DNA of 40,512 nt from JBBSQE01 sp038258095 (GCA_038258095.1 JBBSQE010000004.1:1-40512), one strand, 5' to 3'; counted from the first letter of the stretch, positions 6,941-15,348 are shown. The notes: generated from the sequence alone by a model not told the origin. Made by a program: numbers and translations.

Positions 6941-7150
6941 TCAGACCTTGCCCGGGTTGCTCCCGGGCGCCGGCGACCCGGGTTCGGAAAGCTCGTGGCC
7001 GGGACAGCTCGCCACGGGAAGCGGCGGGTAGCGAGGGTAGGCCTCGTCGGCGCGGGAGCGCTCGCAGAGCGAGAAGCTCGATCCGCGAGTGTTACGCACG
7101 AGTCGCTGGTGGCGGCAGGTGTCGCAGAGGCCTGCGGGCGGGCCGGGCAT
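6941..7150 (-). CDS. Small zinc-ribbon-like protein (69 aa)
   Basis: This 69-residue protein has a pattern I recognise from short actinobacterial proteins: LCDTCRHQRLVRNTRGSSF, then LCERSRADEAYPRYPPLPV, then SCPGHE. The cysteines (CDTC ... LC ... SC) are placed as in a four-cysteine zinc ribbon, and the motifs CRH-R-V---RGS-F-LC-RS and YP-LPV--C-G are the conserved parts. The tail after CPGHE is poorly conserved in type. The function of this family is unknown; metal binding is inferred from the cysteines. The gene is divergent from the ABC exporter and convergent with the secreted protein upstream in the window. Confidence 0.7.
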   Translation of the reverse strand: MPGPPAGLCDTCRHQRLVRNTRGSSFSLCERSRADEAYPRYPPLPVASCPGHELSEPGSPAPGSNPGKV

Positions 7151-7196
7151 GGCTCCCAGGTTAGCCGCGGCGCCCGGGCCCGAAGCTCACCACTTC

Positions 7197-7208
7197 ACTT
7201 TGTAAAGT
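7197..7208. promoter_or_regulatory. 12-base palindrome, candidate operator of the ABC exporter
   Basis: ACTTTGTAAAGT is a perfect inverted repeat (ACTTT-GT-AAAGT) ending at the base before the ATG at 7209. AT-rich palindromes like this are typical operators of MarR/PadR-type repressors of exporter genes. TAAAGT within it may also act as a -10 element, which would favour the second ATG (7218) as a leaderless start. No regulator gene is adjacent. Confidence 0.4.
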
Positions 7209-9044
7209 ATGGCCCGAATGGCCACGCTGCGGCGATTGATGGGCTTCCTCCGCCCCCACCGGCGGGCCCTCTGGGGCTCGCTCGTCTTCGCGTGGGCCGC
7301 GATGGGCATGACGGTCCTCATCCCCTGGCTCGTCGGGCGGACCGTCGACGCGATCGAGCGCCAGGACGAGGGCGCGCTCCTTCCCCTCGCGGGAGCGATC
7401 ATCGCCGCCGCGACTCTCCGGGTCGGGTTGACCGTTGTCCGGCGCGTGGTCGCCGGCAAGGTCTCGCTCGCGGTCGAGTTCGACCTCCGGGAGCGCTTCT
7501 ACCGCCATCTGCAGGCCCAGGAGCTCGGCTTCTTCGACGGACAGCAGACCGGGCAGCTGATGTCACGGGCAACCGTCGATCTGCAGTCGATCCGTTTCTT
7601 CCTCGGCTACGGGCTGATCTTCATCACCCAGAACCTCTTGACGGTCACGCTCGCGACGGCAGTGATGCTCGCGATGCAGCCGGAACTGGCGCTCCTCGCC
7701 CTGGCCCCCGCCCCGATCGTCGTCTTCGCCGCGGCGCGCTACAACCGGGCTTCACGCCCGGCGCTCCAGGAGGTGCAGCAGAGAATCGCGGAGCTCACCG
7801 CCGAGGCCGAGGAGAACGTCTCGGGAATCCGCATTGTCAAGGCGTTCGCACGCGAGGAACATCAGCTCCACCGCTTTCAGCGCGCGGTAGCCCGGGTGTT
7901 CGACCAGAGCATCTACACGACCCGTCTCTCGGCGATCTTCCAGCCGTTGATCGGCTTTCTGCCGCAGCTCGGCACGGCACTGGTGCTGCTGGTCGGGGGG
8001 CGTCAGGTGATCGACGGCAACCTGAGCCTGGGGGACTTCACGGCCTTCTACACCTACCTGGTGATCCTGGCGGGGCCGCTGCGGATGCTCGGAGTGGCAC
8101 TCGGGATGGGCCAGCGCGCGATCGCATCCGGCAACCGCCTGTTCGAGATTCTCGATCGTGAGCCGCGCATCACCAGCCCGCCACGCGCAGCCCCTCTGCC
8201 GCCCGGTCCCGGCCAGGTGGAGATGCGGGGCGTATCGCTTCGCTACGAGACGTCGCCCGCGACGGTCGATGGCGCCGGCGACGGCTCGGTGATGCCGGAG
8301 ATCCGTGAGAACGCTCCCGCCCTGGAGGACATCGACCTCGACGTCGCCGGGGGCAGCACCGTTGCGCTCGTCGGCCCGAGCGGCTCGGGCAAGACGAGCC
8401 TCGTCGCCCTGGTGGCGCGCCTGTATGACCCGAGCGAGGGCGAGGTGCTGGTCGACGGCATCGATGTTCAGGGGGTCGAGCTCGGCTCGCTGCGGTCGGA
8501 GATCGCCTTCGTCGCCGATGACAGCTTCCTGTTCTCGGCGAGCGTCGCCGAGAACATCGCCTACGCCCGCCCCGGCGCCACCCGGGACGAGGTGGTCCGG
8601 GCTGCTCGGCGTACCCAGGCGGACGGGTTCATCGGGGACCTTCCCGGCGGGTACGACACGGTCGTCGGCGAGCGGGGTCTGACCCTTTCCGGGGGCCAAC
8701 GCCAACGTGTCGCGATCGCCCGGGCCCTGCTGGCCGACCCGCGGATCCTGATCCTCGACGACGCGACGTCGTCGGTCGATGCGACGACCGAGCGGGCGAT
8801 CCGCGACGGCCTCGAGGAGGTCATGACGGGGCGCACCACGTTCGTCATCGCTCACCGGCTCTCAACAGTCTCCCTCGCTGACGAGGTGATCGTCCTCGAC
8901 GGTGGACGGATCGTCGACCGCGGCACCCATGAGGAGCTGCTCGGCCGCTGCGGGTTCTACGCGGAGATCGCCGAGCACGGTCTCGCCGATTCGGTGTTCC
9001 TACAGCGCGACCTGGAGCAGCGCGAGGAGATGGCGAGGCTGTGA
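7209..9044 (+). CDS. Heterodimeric ABC exporter, subunit with degenerate ATP site
   Basis: This 611-residue type-IV (B-type) ABC exporter half-transporter has a six-helix transmembrane domain (about 10-310) fused to a nucleotide-binding domain. The motifs are Walker A GPSGSGKT (about 389), signature LSGGQ (about 493), Walker B ILILDDATSSVD (about 514) and an H-loop histidine in FVIAHRLST. The residue after the Walker B aspartate is Asp instead of the catalytic Glu, as in the degenerate subunit of heterodimeric exporters such as TM287/288 or BmrCD. Its own signature is canonical, so it completes the active site of its partner. The stop overlaps the partner's GTG by four bases. The substrate is unknown; lipids, peptides or drugs are typical. 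A palindromic operator candidate precedes the start; ATG 7218 is an alternative. Confidence 0.92.
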   Translation: MARMATLRRLMGFLRPHRRALWGSLVFAWAAMGMTVLIPWLVGRTVDAIERQDEGALLPLAGAIIAAATLRVGLTVVRRVVAGKVSLAVEFDLRERFYRHLQAQELGFFDGQQTGQLMSRATVDLQSIRFFLGYGLIFITQNLLTVTLATAVMLAMQPELALLALAPAPIVVFAAARYNRASRPALQEVQQRIAELTAEAEENVSGIRIVKAFAREEHQLHRFQRAVARVFDQSIYTTRLSAIFQPLIGFLPQLGTALVLLVGGRQVIDGNLSLGDFTAFYTYLVILAGPLRMLGVALGMGQRAIASGNRLFEILDREPRITSPPRAAPLPPGPGQVEMRGVSLRYETSPATVDGAGDGSVMPEIRENAPALEDIDLDVAGGSTVALVGPSGSGKTSLVALVARLYDPSEGEVLVDGIDVQGVELGSLRSEIAFVADDSFLFSASVAENIAYARPGATRDEVVRAARRTQADGFIGDLPGGYDTVVGERGLTLSGGQRQRVAIARALLADPRILILDDATSSVDATTERAIRDGLEEVMTGRTTFVIAHRLSTVSLADEVIVLDGGRIVDRGTHEELLGRCGFYAEIAEHGLADSVFLQRDLEQREEMARL

Positions 9045-10987
9045 GGCGGAGCGAGGAGCCGTCGGCGAACGGGCGGAGCAATGGCGACGATCCGGAAATC
9101 ATCCGCGCCGAGGAGGAGCTCGAGGAAGAGGAGGCGGCCTACTCGCCCGAGCGTAATCGCCTCCAGGAGGTGTTCCTCCTCTTCGCGGCTCTGTGGAGGC
9201 TGCTGCGCGGTGAGGATGACCGCGGGCGGAAGGTGCGCTGGATGTTCGGGCTGCTGCGGCCGTACAGGGGGCGGGTGGCGGTGACCGCCGTGGCGCTCGT
9301 GATCGGAACCGCGGCGGGACTCGCGCCGCCCTATCTCGCCGGAAAAGCAATCGATTCAGGCATCCAGACAAAGGATGTGGCGGCCCTGAACCTAGTCGTC
9401 GCCGCGTTCGTAGGTGCGGCGATCGTCTATGCCGTCGCGACGCTGGTGCAGACTTACACAGTCGGCTGGGTGGGCACGCGCGCCCTTCAAGACCTGCGCG
9501 AACGCGTCTTTGCGCACATCCAGGCGATGTCGATCGGCTTCTTCACGAGGCGGAGCCCGGGGGTCCTGATCTCGCGGATGACGAACGACATCGAGGCGCT
9601 CAATCAGCTCGTCTCGGATGGAGTGGTCACGCTCTTCTCGGCCACGATGACCCTGATCGGCGTCGTGGTCATCCTGCTGATCCTGAACCCGACCCTGGCG
9701 CTGGTCACCTTCGTGACCTTTCCCCTGCTCGCGATCGCGAGCGTGATCTTCCGCATCGTCTCGACAGGCGCCTACCGAGCGACCCGGGAGCGGATCGCGG
9801 CGATCACCGCCTACCTCCAGGAGACACTCAGCGGCGTGCGGGTCGTGCGCAGCTTCGGGCAGGAGCGCCGCCACAACGACCGGATGACGGAGCTGAACGA
9901 TGCGAACCGCGAGGCGAACCTACGGACCGTCTACCTGAACGCCGCCTACTTTCCCGCCGTCGAGCTCCTCTCGGCCGTGGGGACCGCGGTGATCCTGCTC
10001 TACGGTGGATACGAGGTCGTCAACGGGTCCCTCGAGGTCGGGATCGTCGTCGCGTTCGTCGGCTACCTGGCGACCTTCTTCGACCCGATCCAGCAGCTCT
10101 CGCAGCTCTACACGACCTACCAGCAGGGCATGGCGGCGCTCGACAAGATCTTCGACCTGCTGGACACCGAGCCGGACATGACCGACGCGCCGGGGGCGGT
10201 CGACCCGGGTCCGCTGCGGGGGGAGATCTCGATGGAGGGGATCTGCTTCTCCTACGCGGATGACGCTCTTGAGCGCCAGGAGGAGGGCGAGGCCGTGGAC
10301 TGGGCGCTGCGGGATGTCGATCTTCACGTTCCGGCGGGACAGACGCTTGCGTTGGTCGGTGCGACGGGCGCGGGTAAGTCAACCTTCGCGAAGCTGGTGT
10401 CGCGGTTCTATGACCCGCAGCGCGGTCGGGTCGAGATCGACGGCCACAACCTGCGGGGCGTTCAGCAGAGGGCTCTGCGCCGCCAGCTCGGGATCGTGCC
10501 CCAGGAGGGCTTCCTGTTCTCGGGCACGGTGCGGGAGAACATCGCCTTCGGGCGCCCCGAGGCGACCCCGGAGGAGATCGAGTCTGCGGTTGCGGCGGTC
10601 GGGGCGACGGATTTCATCTCCATGCTGCCGGACGGGTTCGAGACCGAGGTGGGCGAGCGGGGCATCCAGCTCTCCGCCGGTCAGCGCCAACTCGTCGCGT
10701 TCGCGCGGGCCCTGCTGGCCGAGCCGCGGATCCTGATCCTCGACGAGGCAACGTCGAACGTGGACGTCCGTACGGAGAAGGTCATCGAGCGCGGCTTGGA
10801 GCGCCTGCTCGCCGGCCGCACGGCGATCGTGATCGCCCACCGTCTCTCCACCATCCGCCGCGCCGGGAAGATCGTGGTCCTCGAGGACGGGGAGATCGCG
10901 GAGTCGGGCACCCACGATGAGCTGATCGAGGCCGGTGGCGCCTACGCAAGGCTCTACGGCGCCTGGGCGGAGTCGGCCGCAGCGTGA
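9041..10987 (+). CDS. Heterodimeric ABC exporter, subunit with catalytic ATP site
   Basis: This 648-residue protein starts at a GTG overlapping the previous stop codon. An acidic N-terminal extension of about 60 residues (EEELEEEEAAYSPERNRL) precedes the six-helix transmembrane domain. The nucleotide-binding domain has Walker A GATGAGKS (about 440), signature LSAGQ (about 544), Walker B LILDEATSNVD with the catalytic Glu (about 566) and the H-loop VIAHRLST. The signature carries Ala for the first Gly, the counterpart defect to the partner's Walker B change. In the dimer one ATP site is therefore fully canonical (this Walker A/B with partner LSGGQ) and the other doubly degenerate (partner Asp with LSAGQ). 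It is expected in the cytoplasmic membrane as an exporter. It is the last gene of a two-gene operon. Confidence 0.92.
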   Translation: MRRSEEPSANGRSNGDDPEIIRAEEELEEEEAAYSPERNRLQEVFLLFAALWRLLRGEDDRGRKVRWMFGLLRPYRGRVAVTAVALVIGTAAGLAPPYLAGKAIDSGIQTKDVAALNLVVAAFVGAAIVYAVATLVQTYTVGWVGTRALQDLRERVFAHIQAMSIGFFTRRSPGVLISRMTNDIEALNQLVSDGVVTLFSATMTLIGVVVILLILNPTLALVTFVTFPLLAIASVIFRIVSTGAYRATRERIAAITAYLQETLSGVRVVRSFGQERRHNDRMTELNDANREANLRTVYLNAAYFPAVELLSAVGTAVILLYGGYEVVNGSLEVGIVVAFVGYLATFFDPIQQLSQLYTTYQQGMAALDKIFDLLDTEPDMTDAPGAVDPGPLRGEISMEGICFSYADDALERQEEGEAVDWALRDVDLHVPAGQTLALVGATGAGKSTFAKLVSRFYDPQRGRVEIDGHNLRGVQQRALRRQLGIVPQEGFLFSGTVRENIAFGRPEATPEEIESAVAAVGATDFISMLPDGFETEVGERGIQLSAGQRQLVAFARALLAEPRILILDEATSNVDVRTEKVIERGLERLLAGRTAIVIAHRLSTIRRAGKIVVLEDGEIAESGTHDELIEAGGAYARLYGAWAESAAA

Positions 10988-11050
10988 GGCGGGGCCTTGC
11001 GGCGGCCTCAGCTGCGGGCTTGCTGCTCGGCCGGGGCTAGGGCTCGCGGC

Positions 11051-11797
11051 TCAGCCGGGGCCGACGCCGCCGGACGTGCCACCACTGGAGGTGCCACCAC
11101 CCGTCGAGGGGGCCGGCGCGGTGCCGGTGCCGCCGCCCGTGGCGGTTCCCGTGCCGCCACCCGGGGTCACGGGCGCGGTCGGAACAACCGGAGCGGGCTC
11201 CGCGGGCGTGACCGGCACGGGCTCGGTGGGCGCCACCGGGACCGGGGCTGTTTCGCCGGGAACCGCCGCCGCTGAGCCGGAGCCGTCGACGGTGGTGCTC
11301 GGCGCCTGGGGGTCCTGGCCGCACTCGGTGAAACCATAGGACTGGGCGGCGGAGGCGAAGGTGGCGAAGGCTGAGTTGGCCTTGGCTTCGGCTTCCGAGG
11401 GATCGTCGCCACGCTGAGCGGCGAGCAGGGCGTCCCGGTAGCCCTGGACGACGGCGTTTCCGGAGCTGAGAACGTCCTGGAGGTCGGGATCATCCGCCGC
11501 ACCCTCGATATCGCCGAGCTGGGTGAACATCCCGTCGTAGAGATCGGCCACTTGGCTCAGCTCCGTGGTCGGATCGGTCTCGGAGGCCTGGATCGCGCCG
11601 ACGGCCGTGTTCGTCTCGGCGCAGACGCTGTCGCCCTTCGAGATCAGGCTCTCGGTCGAACCGGTCGCAGGCGTCGCGGCGACGTCCGGAGTCGTCACCG
11701 GCGTCGCGGGCAGCGAATTGTGATCCCCGCCGCAGGCGGAGAGTGCCATCGAGGCCGCGACCACGGCGGCCGCTGAGGTCCATCTCAAGGTACGCAC
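11051..11797 (-). CDS. Lipoprotein with Pro/Thr/Gly-rich C-terminal tail
   Basis: From the GTG at 11797 the protein has 248 residues. It has a basic start (MRTLRW), a hydrophobic stretch and the lipobox LSAC, giving an acylated cysteine near residue 24. The middle region (about 45-165) is helical and acidic, with the sequence SLISKGDSVCAETNTAVGAIQ...CGQDPQAP and two cysteines at its ends. This helical layout occurs in many small actinobacterial lipoproteins. The last 80 residues repeat short P-V-x-P and G-G-G-T units (PVPVAPTEPVPVTPAEPAP, GGGTGTATGGGTG), typical of a cell-wall-spanning linker. A longer open frame runs upstream to 11941, but its extra residues do not look like a leader, so GTG 11797 is preferred. 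Function is unknown. Confidence 0.7.
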   Translation of the reverse strand: MRTLRWTSAAAVVAASMALSACGGDHNSLPATPVTTPDVAATPATGSTESLISKGDSVCAETNTAVGAIQASETDPTTELSQVADLYDGMFTQLGDIEGAADDPDLQDVLSSGNAVVQGYRDALLAAQRGDDPSEAEAKANSAFATFASAAQSYGFTECGQDPQAPSTTVDGSGSAAAVPGETAPVPVAPTEPVPVTPAEPAPVVPTAPVTPGGGTGTATGGGTGTAPAPSTGGGTSSGGTSGGVGPG

Positions 11798-11883
11798 AGA
11801 GCCGAAGGTAGCAGCAGATTGAGTTTCATTGCAGGTCTTTCTCGCCTGTTGACGCACCTCCCTCCTGGATCGGAATCGGTCAT

Positions 11884-12725
11884 CTAACCCGATCGCCCCC
11901 GCCCGCCCCAGTTGTCCGTCTGCGCGTGACAGTTCCCGCACAGGAGCTGCAGGTTCTCCAGCCGGTTGTCGAGCCCATCCCCGTTCACGTGGTGCAGCTC
12001 CATGTTCAGAGGCTTGCCCATCCAGTCGGTGATCCCGCAGATCTCACAGCGATTCTCCTTGAGGCCGGCGCCCATGATCCGTTGCTTGATGTGGTTCCGG
12101 CTCGATGGCCGGCCAGCTACCAGCAGATCCTCAATCGGCATCGCCCGCCTGCGGGGAACGACCGCGCCGCGGCGAACCGCATCAGCCCAGGACGGGCAGA
12201 GAAGCCGAAGTGCTCCATGCACACCCGCACCGAGTTGCCCTCATCTTAGTAGGCGCTGATCGCCTCCCAGTCGTAGCGCTTCGCCGCCCCCCGCTTCGCC
12301 GGGATCCCGAGGCGGCGGGCATGGAAAGCGATGGTCGGCTGTGAAACGCCCAAACGCTCGGCGATCTCCGTGTACGAGCATCCCTCGGCGAGGAGCGCCG
12401 CAACCCGACCGCGTGTCTCGTTCCTAGGAGCGCCGTTCGTGGCCGCCGGAACCGGCGTGAGGTCGCCGCGGGCGACGGCGGCACTCCATGAGGAAGAACG
12501 GATCGAAAACCGGCGCTCGGTCTGTGCGCGGGTATGACCAGCCTCGTAGAAAGCCTGCACTGCCGGCCAGTCGACGCCGCTGGGTCGCCGCGGTCGTGAT
12601 GGATGACCCACCTGACCAGCGATCCGCGCCACCGTGTTCCAATCCGTGCACAACTCGCGGGCTATCGCGGCTCGAGACTTGCCTTCATCGAGCAACTGCT
12701 TGATCTTGCGATCCCTGTCAGACAC
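11884..12725 (-). pseudogene. HTH-HNH endonuclease gene broken by a stop codon and a frameshift
   Basis: Two open frames together make one protein of a family I recognise. The upstream frame (12725-12246) carries repeated helix-turn-helix-like units: KQLLDEGKSRAAIARELC, VQAFYEAGHTRAQTERRF, LLAEGCSYTEIAERLGVS, and the start of another at YDWEAISAY. It stops at a TAA (12246-12248) where the family continues. Past the stop the same frame still reads DEGNSVRVCMEHFGFSAR, then the homology switches to another frame near 12200 (SWADAVRRGAVVPRRRAMP). The downstream frame (12222-11884) holds an intact HNH domain: CEICGITDW, ELHHVNGDGLDNRLENLQLLC, CHAQTDNW. One nonsense change plus one indel therefore separate the DNA-recognition part from the nuclease. 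A separately translated HNH fragment (GTG at 12222) cannot be excluded. Confidence 0.8.
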
Positions 12726-12808
12726 GAACTGATGTTCGCAGACACTCCGGACGGAACCGCCGCCATTATGGGTGGATAACCGGCTCAGTAACCTCCGGCT
12801 TGGTCTAA

Positions 12809-12879
12809 CTCCGGGACATGGAATCGAACCATGGTCTCCAGCTCCAGAGGCTGGCGTCTTACCGCTAGACGATCCCGGA
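12809..12879 (-). tRNA. tRNA-Gln (anticodon CTG)
   Basis: The minus strand gives a full cloverleaf. The acceptor arms are TCCGGGA and TCCCGGA with discriminator G, the D arm includes AGCGGTA, the anticodon stem CCAGC/GCTGG encloses loop CTCTGGA (anticodon CTG at 12845-12847, reading CAG codons), and the T arm is CATGG-TTCGATT-CCATG. CCA is not encoded. On the minus strand TAGAGT (12904-12899), about 13 bases before the predicted transcription-start-to-tRNA boundary, is a plausible -10. The gene lies alone between the HNH pseudogene and the reductase gene. Confidence 0.95.
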
Positions 12880-12932
12880 TCGCAACTCCTGGAAAGGAAC
12901 TCTAGCGAGCATCGGTCAGCTTAAAGTCAGGC

Positions 12933-14171
12933 TCAGCCGATCCCGCCGAGATCAGCCTCCACGTCCCCGATGGCCTCCCGCGCCCCGCTCAGGTCGACCC
13001 CCCTGGCGATCATCCGGCGCGCCTCGGCCAGGTCCTCCGACCGCTCGACGCTGAGGGCTCCGGCGACTCGATCGTCCTTCAGGTACCAGACGGAGAACTC
13101 GCCACTCTCGGCGCTCCCCCGCCAGATCTCCTCGTCCCATTCGTGTGCCGGGCCGACGTATTCGAGGCCCGCCCAGTCGGCCAGGTCGCTGAAGAAATAG
13201 GGGACGACGTCGTAGTCGGCATCGTCGCCGAGCATGTTCCGGGCTGCATGCAGACCCTGCTGCATCGCGACATCCCAGTGCTCGACCCGGATCCGTCGCC
13301 CGTGCACGACGCTGTCATAGCTGCAGCAATCCCCGGCCGCGTAGATGCCTTCGGCGGAGGTCTGGAGCTTCGAGTCGCAGGTGATCCCGTCGTCAACGTC
13401 CAGGCCCGCTCGCTCGGCGAGCATCACGTCCGGCTTGACACCCGCGCCCACGATGGCCGCGTCGCAATCGATCTCGAGGCCGGACTTGGTCACTACGCCG
13501 CTGACGCGCCCGTCACCGACGAACGCCTCGAGCTCCTCCCCGCCATGAATTTCCACGCCCTTCTCCTCGAGCAGCGAGTGAAACCAGCGTCCCGCCTCCT
13601 CCCCGAACGTCCGCGACAGCACCACGTCCTCCAGGCACACGATCGAGCATTTCGTCCCCTGGGCGGTGAGGGACGCCGCGACCTCGGCCCCGATATAGCT
13701 CCCGCCGATCAGCACCACATGGTCGGCCGTCACGGCATCGTCTCGGATCGCGTCTGAGTTGCCAAACGTCCGCAGGTAGTGGACGCCTTCGTTGCCGGCG
13801 CCCTCGACCCGAAGGATGTTCACCATCGCCCCGGTGGCGACGAGAGCCTTCCCGAAGCGCACCTCCTCCCCGCCCTGGAGCTGCGCCGTCCTCTCGGCTG
13901 GATCCAGCGACATCACGTTCCGCCCCGTCATCAGCTCGACACCGTTGTCGGCATACCAGTCCCACTCGTGGACGTGAGCGTCCTCCCGGCTCGCCTCGCC
14001 GCGCAGGTACTCCTTGGAGAGCGGTGGCCGCTCGTACGGAGGCTCGGGCTCCCGGCCGGCCAACAGGATCGAGCCCTCGGCTCCCCGCCGTCGCAACTCC
14101 GACGCGCAGTGTGCGGACGCCATCCCTCCGCCGATCAAGAGAAAGTCGACTTCGCGCGTCGCCATCGCCAT
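12933..14171 (-). CDS. FAD-dependent NAD(P)H oxidoreductase (ferredoxin/rubredoxin reductase type)
   Basis: This 412-residue protein has the two-dinucleotide-domain reductase fold. The FAD domain opens with FLLIGGGMASAHCASELRRRG (about 10-30), followed by the family motif PPYERPPLSKEYL (about 44-56). The NAD(P) domain begins VVLIGGSYIGAEVAASL (about 151-167), and the second FAD contact is GIYAAGDCCSY (about 280-290). A C-terminal reductase domain with YFFSDLADWAGLEYVG follows. This set is typical of ferredoxin or rubredoxin reductases of oxygenase systems and of AIF-like proteins, which pass electrons from NAD(P)H to a small iron-sulfur protein. No ferredoxin, rubredoxin or P450 is adjacent, so the partner is unknown. 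The GG-G-G form of the first motif (GGGMAS, no third Gly at the usual place) is normal for this group. Confidence 0.9.
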   Translation of the reverse strand: MAMATREVDFLLIGGGMASAHCASELRRRGAEGSILLAGREPEPPYERPPLSKEYLRGEASREDAHVHEWDWYADNGVELMTGRNVMSLDPAERTAQLQGGEEVRFGKALVATGAMVNILRVEGAGNEGVHYLRTFGNSDAIRDDAVTADHVVLIGGSYIGAEVAASLTAQGTKCSIVCLEDVVLSRTFGEEAGRWFHSLLEEKGVEIHGGEELEAFVGDGRVSGVVTKSGLEIDCDAAIVGAGVKPDVMLAERAGLDVDDGITCDSKLQTSAEGIYAAGDCCSYDSVVHGRRIRVEHWDVAMQQGLHAARNMLGDDADYDVVPYFFSDLADWAGLEYVGPAHEWDEEIWRGSAESGEFSVWYLKDDRVAGALSVERSEDLAEARRMIARGVDLSGAREAIGDVEADLGGIG

Positions 14172-14177
14172 CGCGCC

Positions 14178-14876
14178 TCAGGCGCTCGGGACTCCGGCGC
14201 CGTTGGAATCCTCCGGCACCTCCGACCCGAAGAAGTCCTTGATGTCGTCTTCGCGGCCGGGATCCAGCACGGCCAGGACCTCATCGCCGACCTCCAGGAC
14301 CGTATCGGGGCCGGGAACGAATCCCTTGCCGTCCCGCAGGACCGAGATCAGCAGGCTCCCCTCGGGCATCCGCAGGTCGCCGACCTTCTTGCCGGCGACG
14401 CGCGAGCCCTTGTCGAGCAGCATCTCGATGATCTCCAGCTGCTCCTCCTTGAGGTCAAGCAGGTGCACCAGACCGTACTCCGGGACCTCGTGCTCGAGCA
14501 GACGCAGGATCAGGTCGGTGGCGGAAACGGTGGGCTTGATGCCGAGAAGGTCGAAGTGCTCCCGGTTGCGCGGATTGTTCACGCGGGCGATGATTCGGTC
14601 GACGAGGTACTTCTCACGCGCCACCTGGCAGATCAGCATGTTGTCCTCGTCATCCCCGGTGACGGCGATCACCAGGTCAGCCCGCTGGATCCCGGCGCGC
14701 TCGAGCACCCAGAGCTCGGACGCATCGCCGTACTGGACGTTGTGCTCGAGCTCCTGCTCGACCGTCATGTATCGGCGCCGGTTGTTCTCGATCAGCGTGA
14801 CCTCGTTGCCCTTCTCGAGCAACTCCCGCGCCAGGTTCCAGCCGACCTTCCCCGCTCCGACGATGATCACGTACAT
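14178..14876 (-). CDS. TrkA/CeoC-type RCK protein with RCK_N and RCK_C domains
   Basis: This 232-residue protein starts with the Rossmann motif MYVIIVGAGKVGWNLARELL (GxGxxG with acidic E at the end of the second strand, LIEN) and contains GDDEDNMLICQVAREKY, both typical of TrkA-N/RCK_N. An RCK_C (TrkA-C) domain follows (about 140-215), ending RMPEGSLLISVLRDG...GDEVLAVLDPG. RCK proteins form octameric rings that bind nucleotides (ATP, NAD(H), c-di-AMP) and gate potassium channels or transporters. The gene lies three bases after the neighbouring RCK gene, as in the ceoB-ceoC pair of mycobacteria. No TrkH/KtrB membrane subunit is in the window. The next genes upstream are APC-type permeases, so these may be the partners. 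Confidence 0.88.
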   Translation of the reverse strand: MYVIIVGAGKVGWNLARELLEKGNEVTLIENNRRRYMTVEQELEHNVQYGDASELWVLERAGIQRADLVIAVTGDDEDNMLICQVAREKYLVDRIIARVNNPRNREHFDLLGIKPTVSATDLILRLLEHEVPEYGLVHLLDLKEEQLEIIEMLLDKGSRVAGKKVGDLRMPEGSLLISVLRDGKGFVPGPDTVLEVGDEVLAVLDPGREDDIKDFFGSEVPEDSNGAGVPSA

Positions 14877-14879
14877 CAG

Positions 14880-15341
14880 CTAGGCCTCCGCCGGCGTCGT
14901 GTCCTGGCCGCGCCGCTCCGCCGCCCCGCGAACCTCGGACTCGAGCATGTCGATCGCCACACGGGTCGGGCAGACCGTGTGCAGGCCCTGTCGCTCGTAC
15001 CACTCGGCCCGCAGCGGGTCGAGGACCCGCGCGATCACCGTCGGGACGCTGAAACGCTTCTGCGCGATCTGGGAGATGATGATGTTGGTGTTGTCGCCGT
15101 CGGTCGATGCGATGAAGGCGTCGGCCTCCTGGATGCCCGCCTCGGTCAGCGCGTCGATCTCGAGGCCGGTACCAACCGTGAACCGGCCGCCGAGGTCCTC
15201 CCAGCCCTTGTCGAGCCCCATCTCTAGGCGCGCGTGGGACTCCGGGTCCTCGTCGAGGCAGGAGACCTCGTTGCCGTCCTTGAGCATCGCTCGCGCGACC
15301 GAAGATCCGACCCGGCCGCAGCCGACGATGAGAATGAACAT
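14880..15341 (-). CDS. TrkA/CeoB-type RCK_N-only protein
   Basis: This 153-residue protein has a single RCK_N Rossmann domain: MFILIVGCGRVGSSVARAML (GxGxxG), then VSCLDEDPESHARLE, then STDGDNTNIIISQIAQKRF and VPTVIARVLDP. The C-terminal residues (VRGAAERRGQDTTPAEA) are polar and no RCK_C domain is present, unlike the partner gene. It therefore probably works as a complex with the 232-residue protein encoded three bases downstream. The ATG has no ribosome-binding site; a TAGTAT hexamer lies seven bases upstream, suggesting a leaderless transcript. It is encoded directly downstream of an APC-USP permease in the same orientation, with 59 bases between. Confidence 0.87.
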   Translation of the reverse strand: MFILIVGCGRVGSSVARAMLKDGNEVSCLDEDPESHARLEMGLDKGWEDLGGRFTVGTGLEIDALTEAGIQEADAFIASTDGDNTNIIISQIAQKRFSVPTVIARVLDPLRAEWYERQGLHTVCPTRVAIDMLESEVRGAAERRGQDTTPAEA

Positions 15342-15348
15342 TGCGCGG

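Noticed and set aside
6875..8161. 428-codon plus-strand frame spanning the exporter start
   Set aside because: Alternate frame of the exporter gene; Arg/Pro-rich with no motif.
13779..15227. Long open frame of about 480 codons on the plus strand
   Set aside because: It is the reverse-strand shadow of the reductase and RCK genes, which carry clear family motifs; the translated sequence is low-complexity and Asp/Arg/His-rich.
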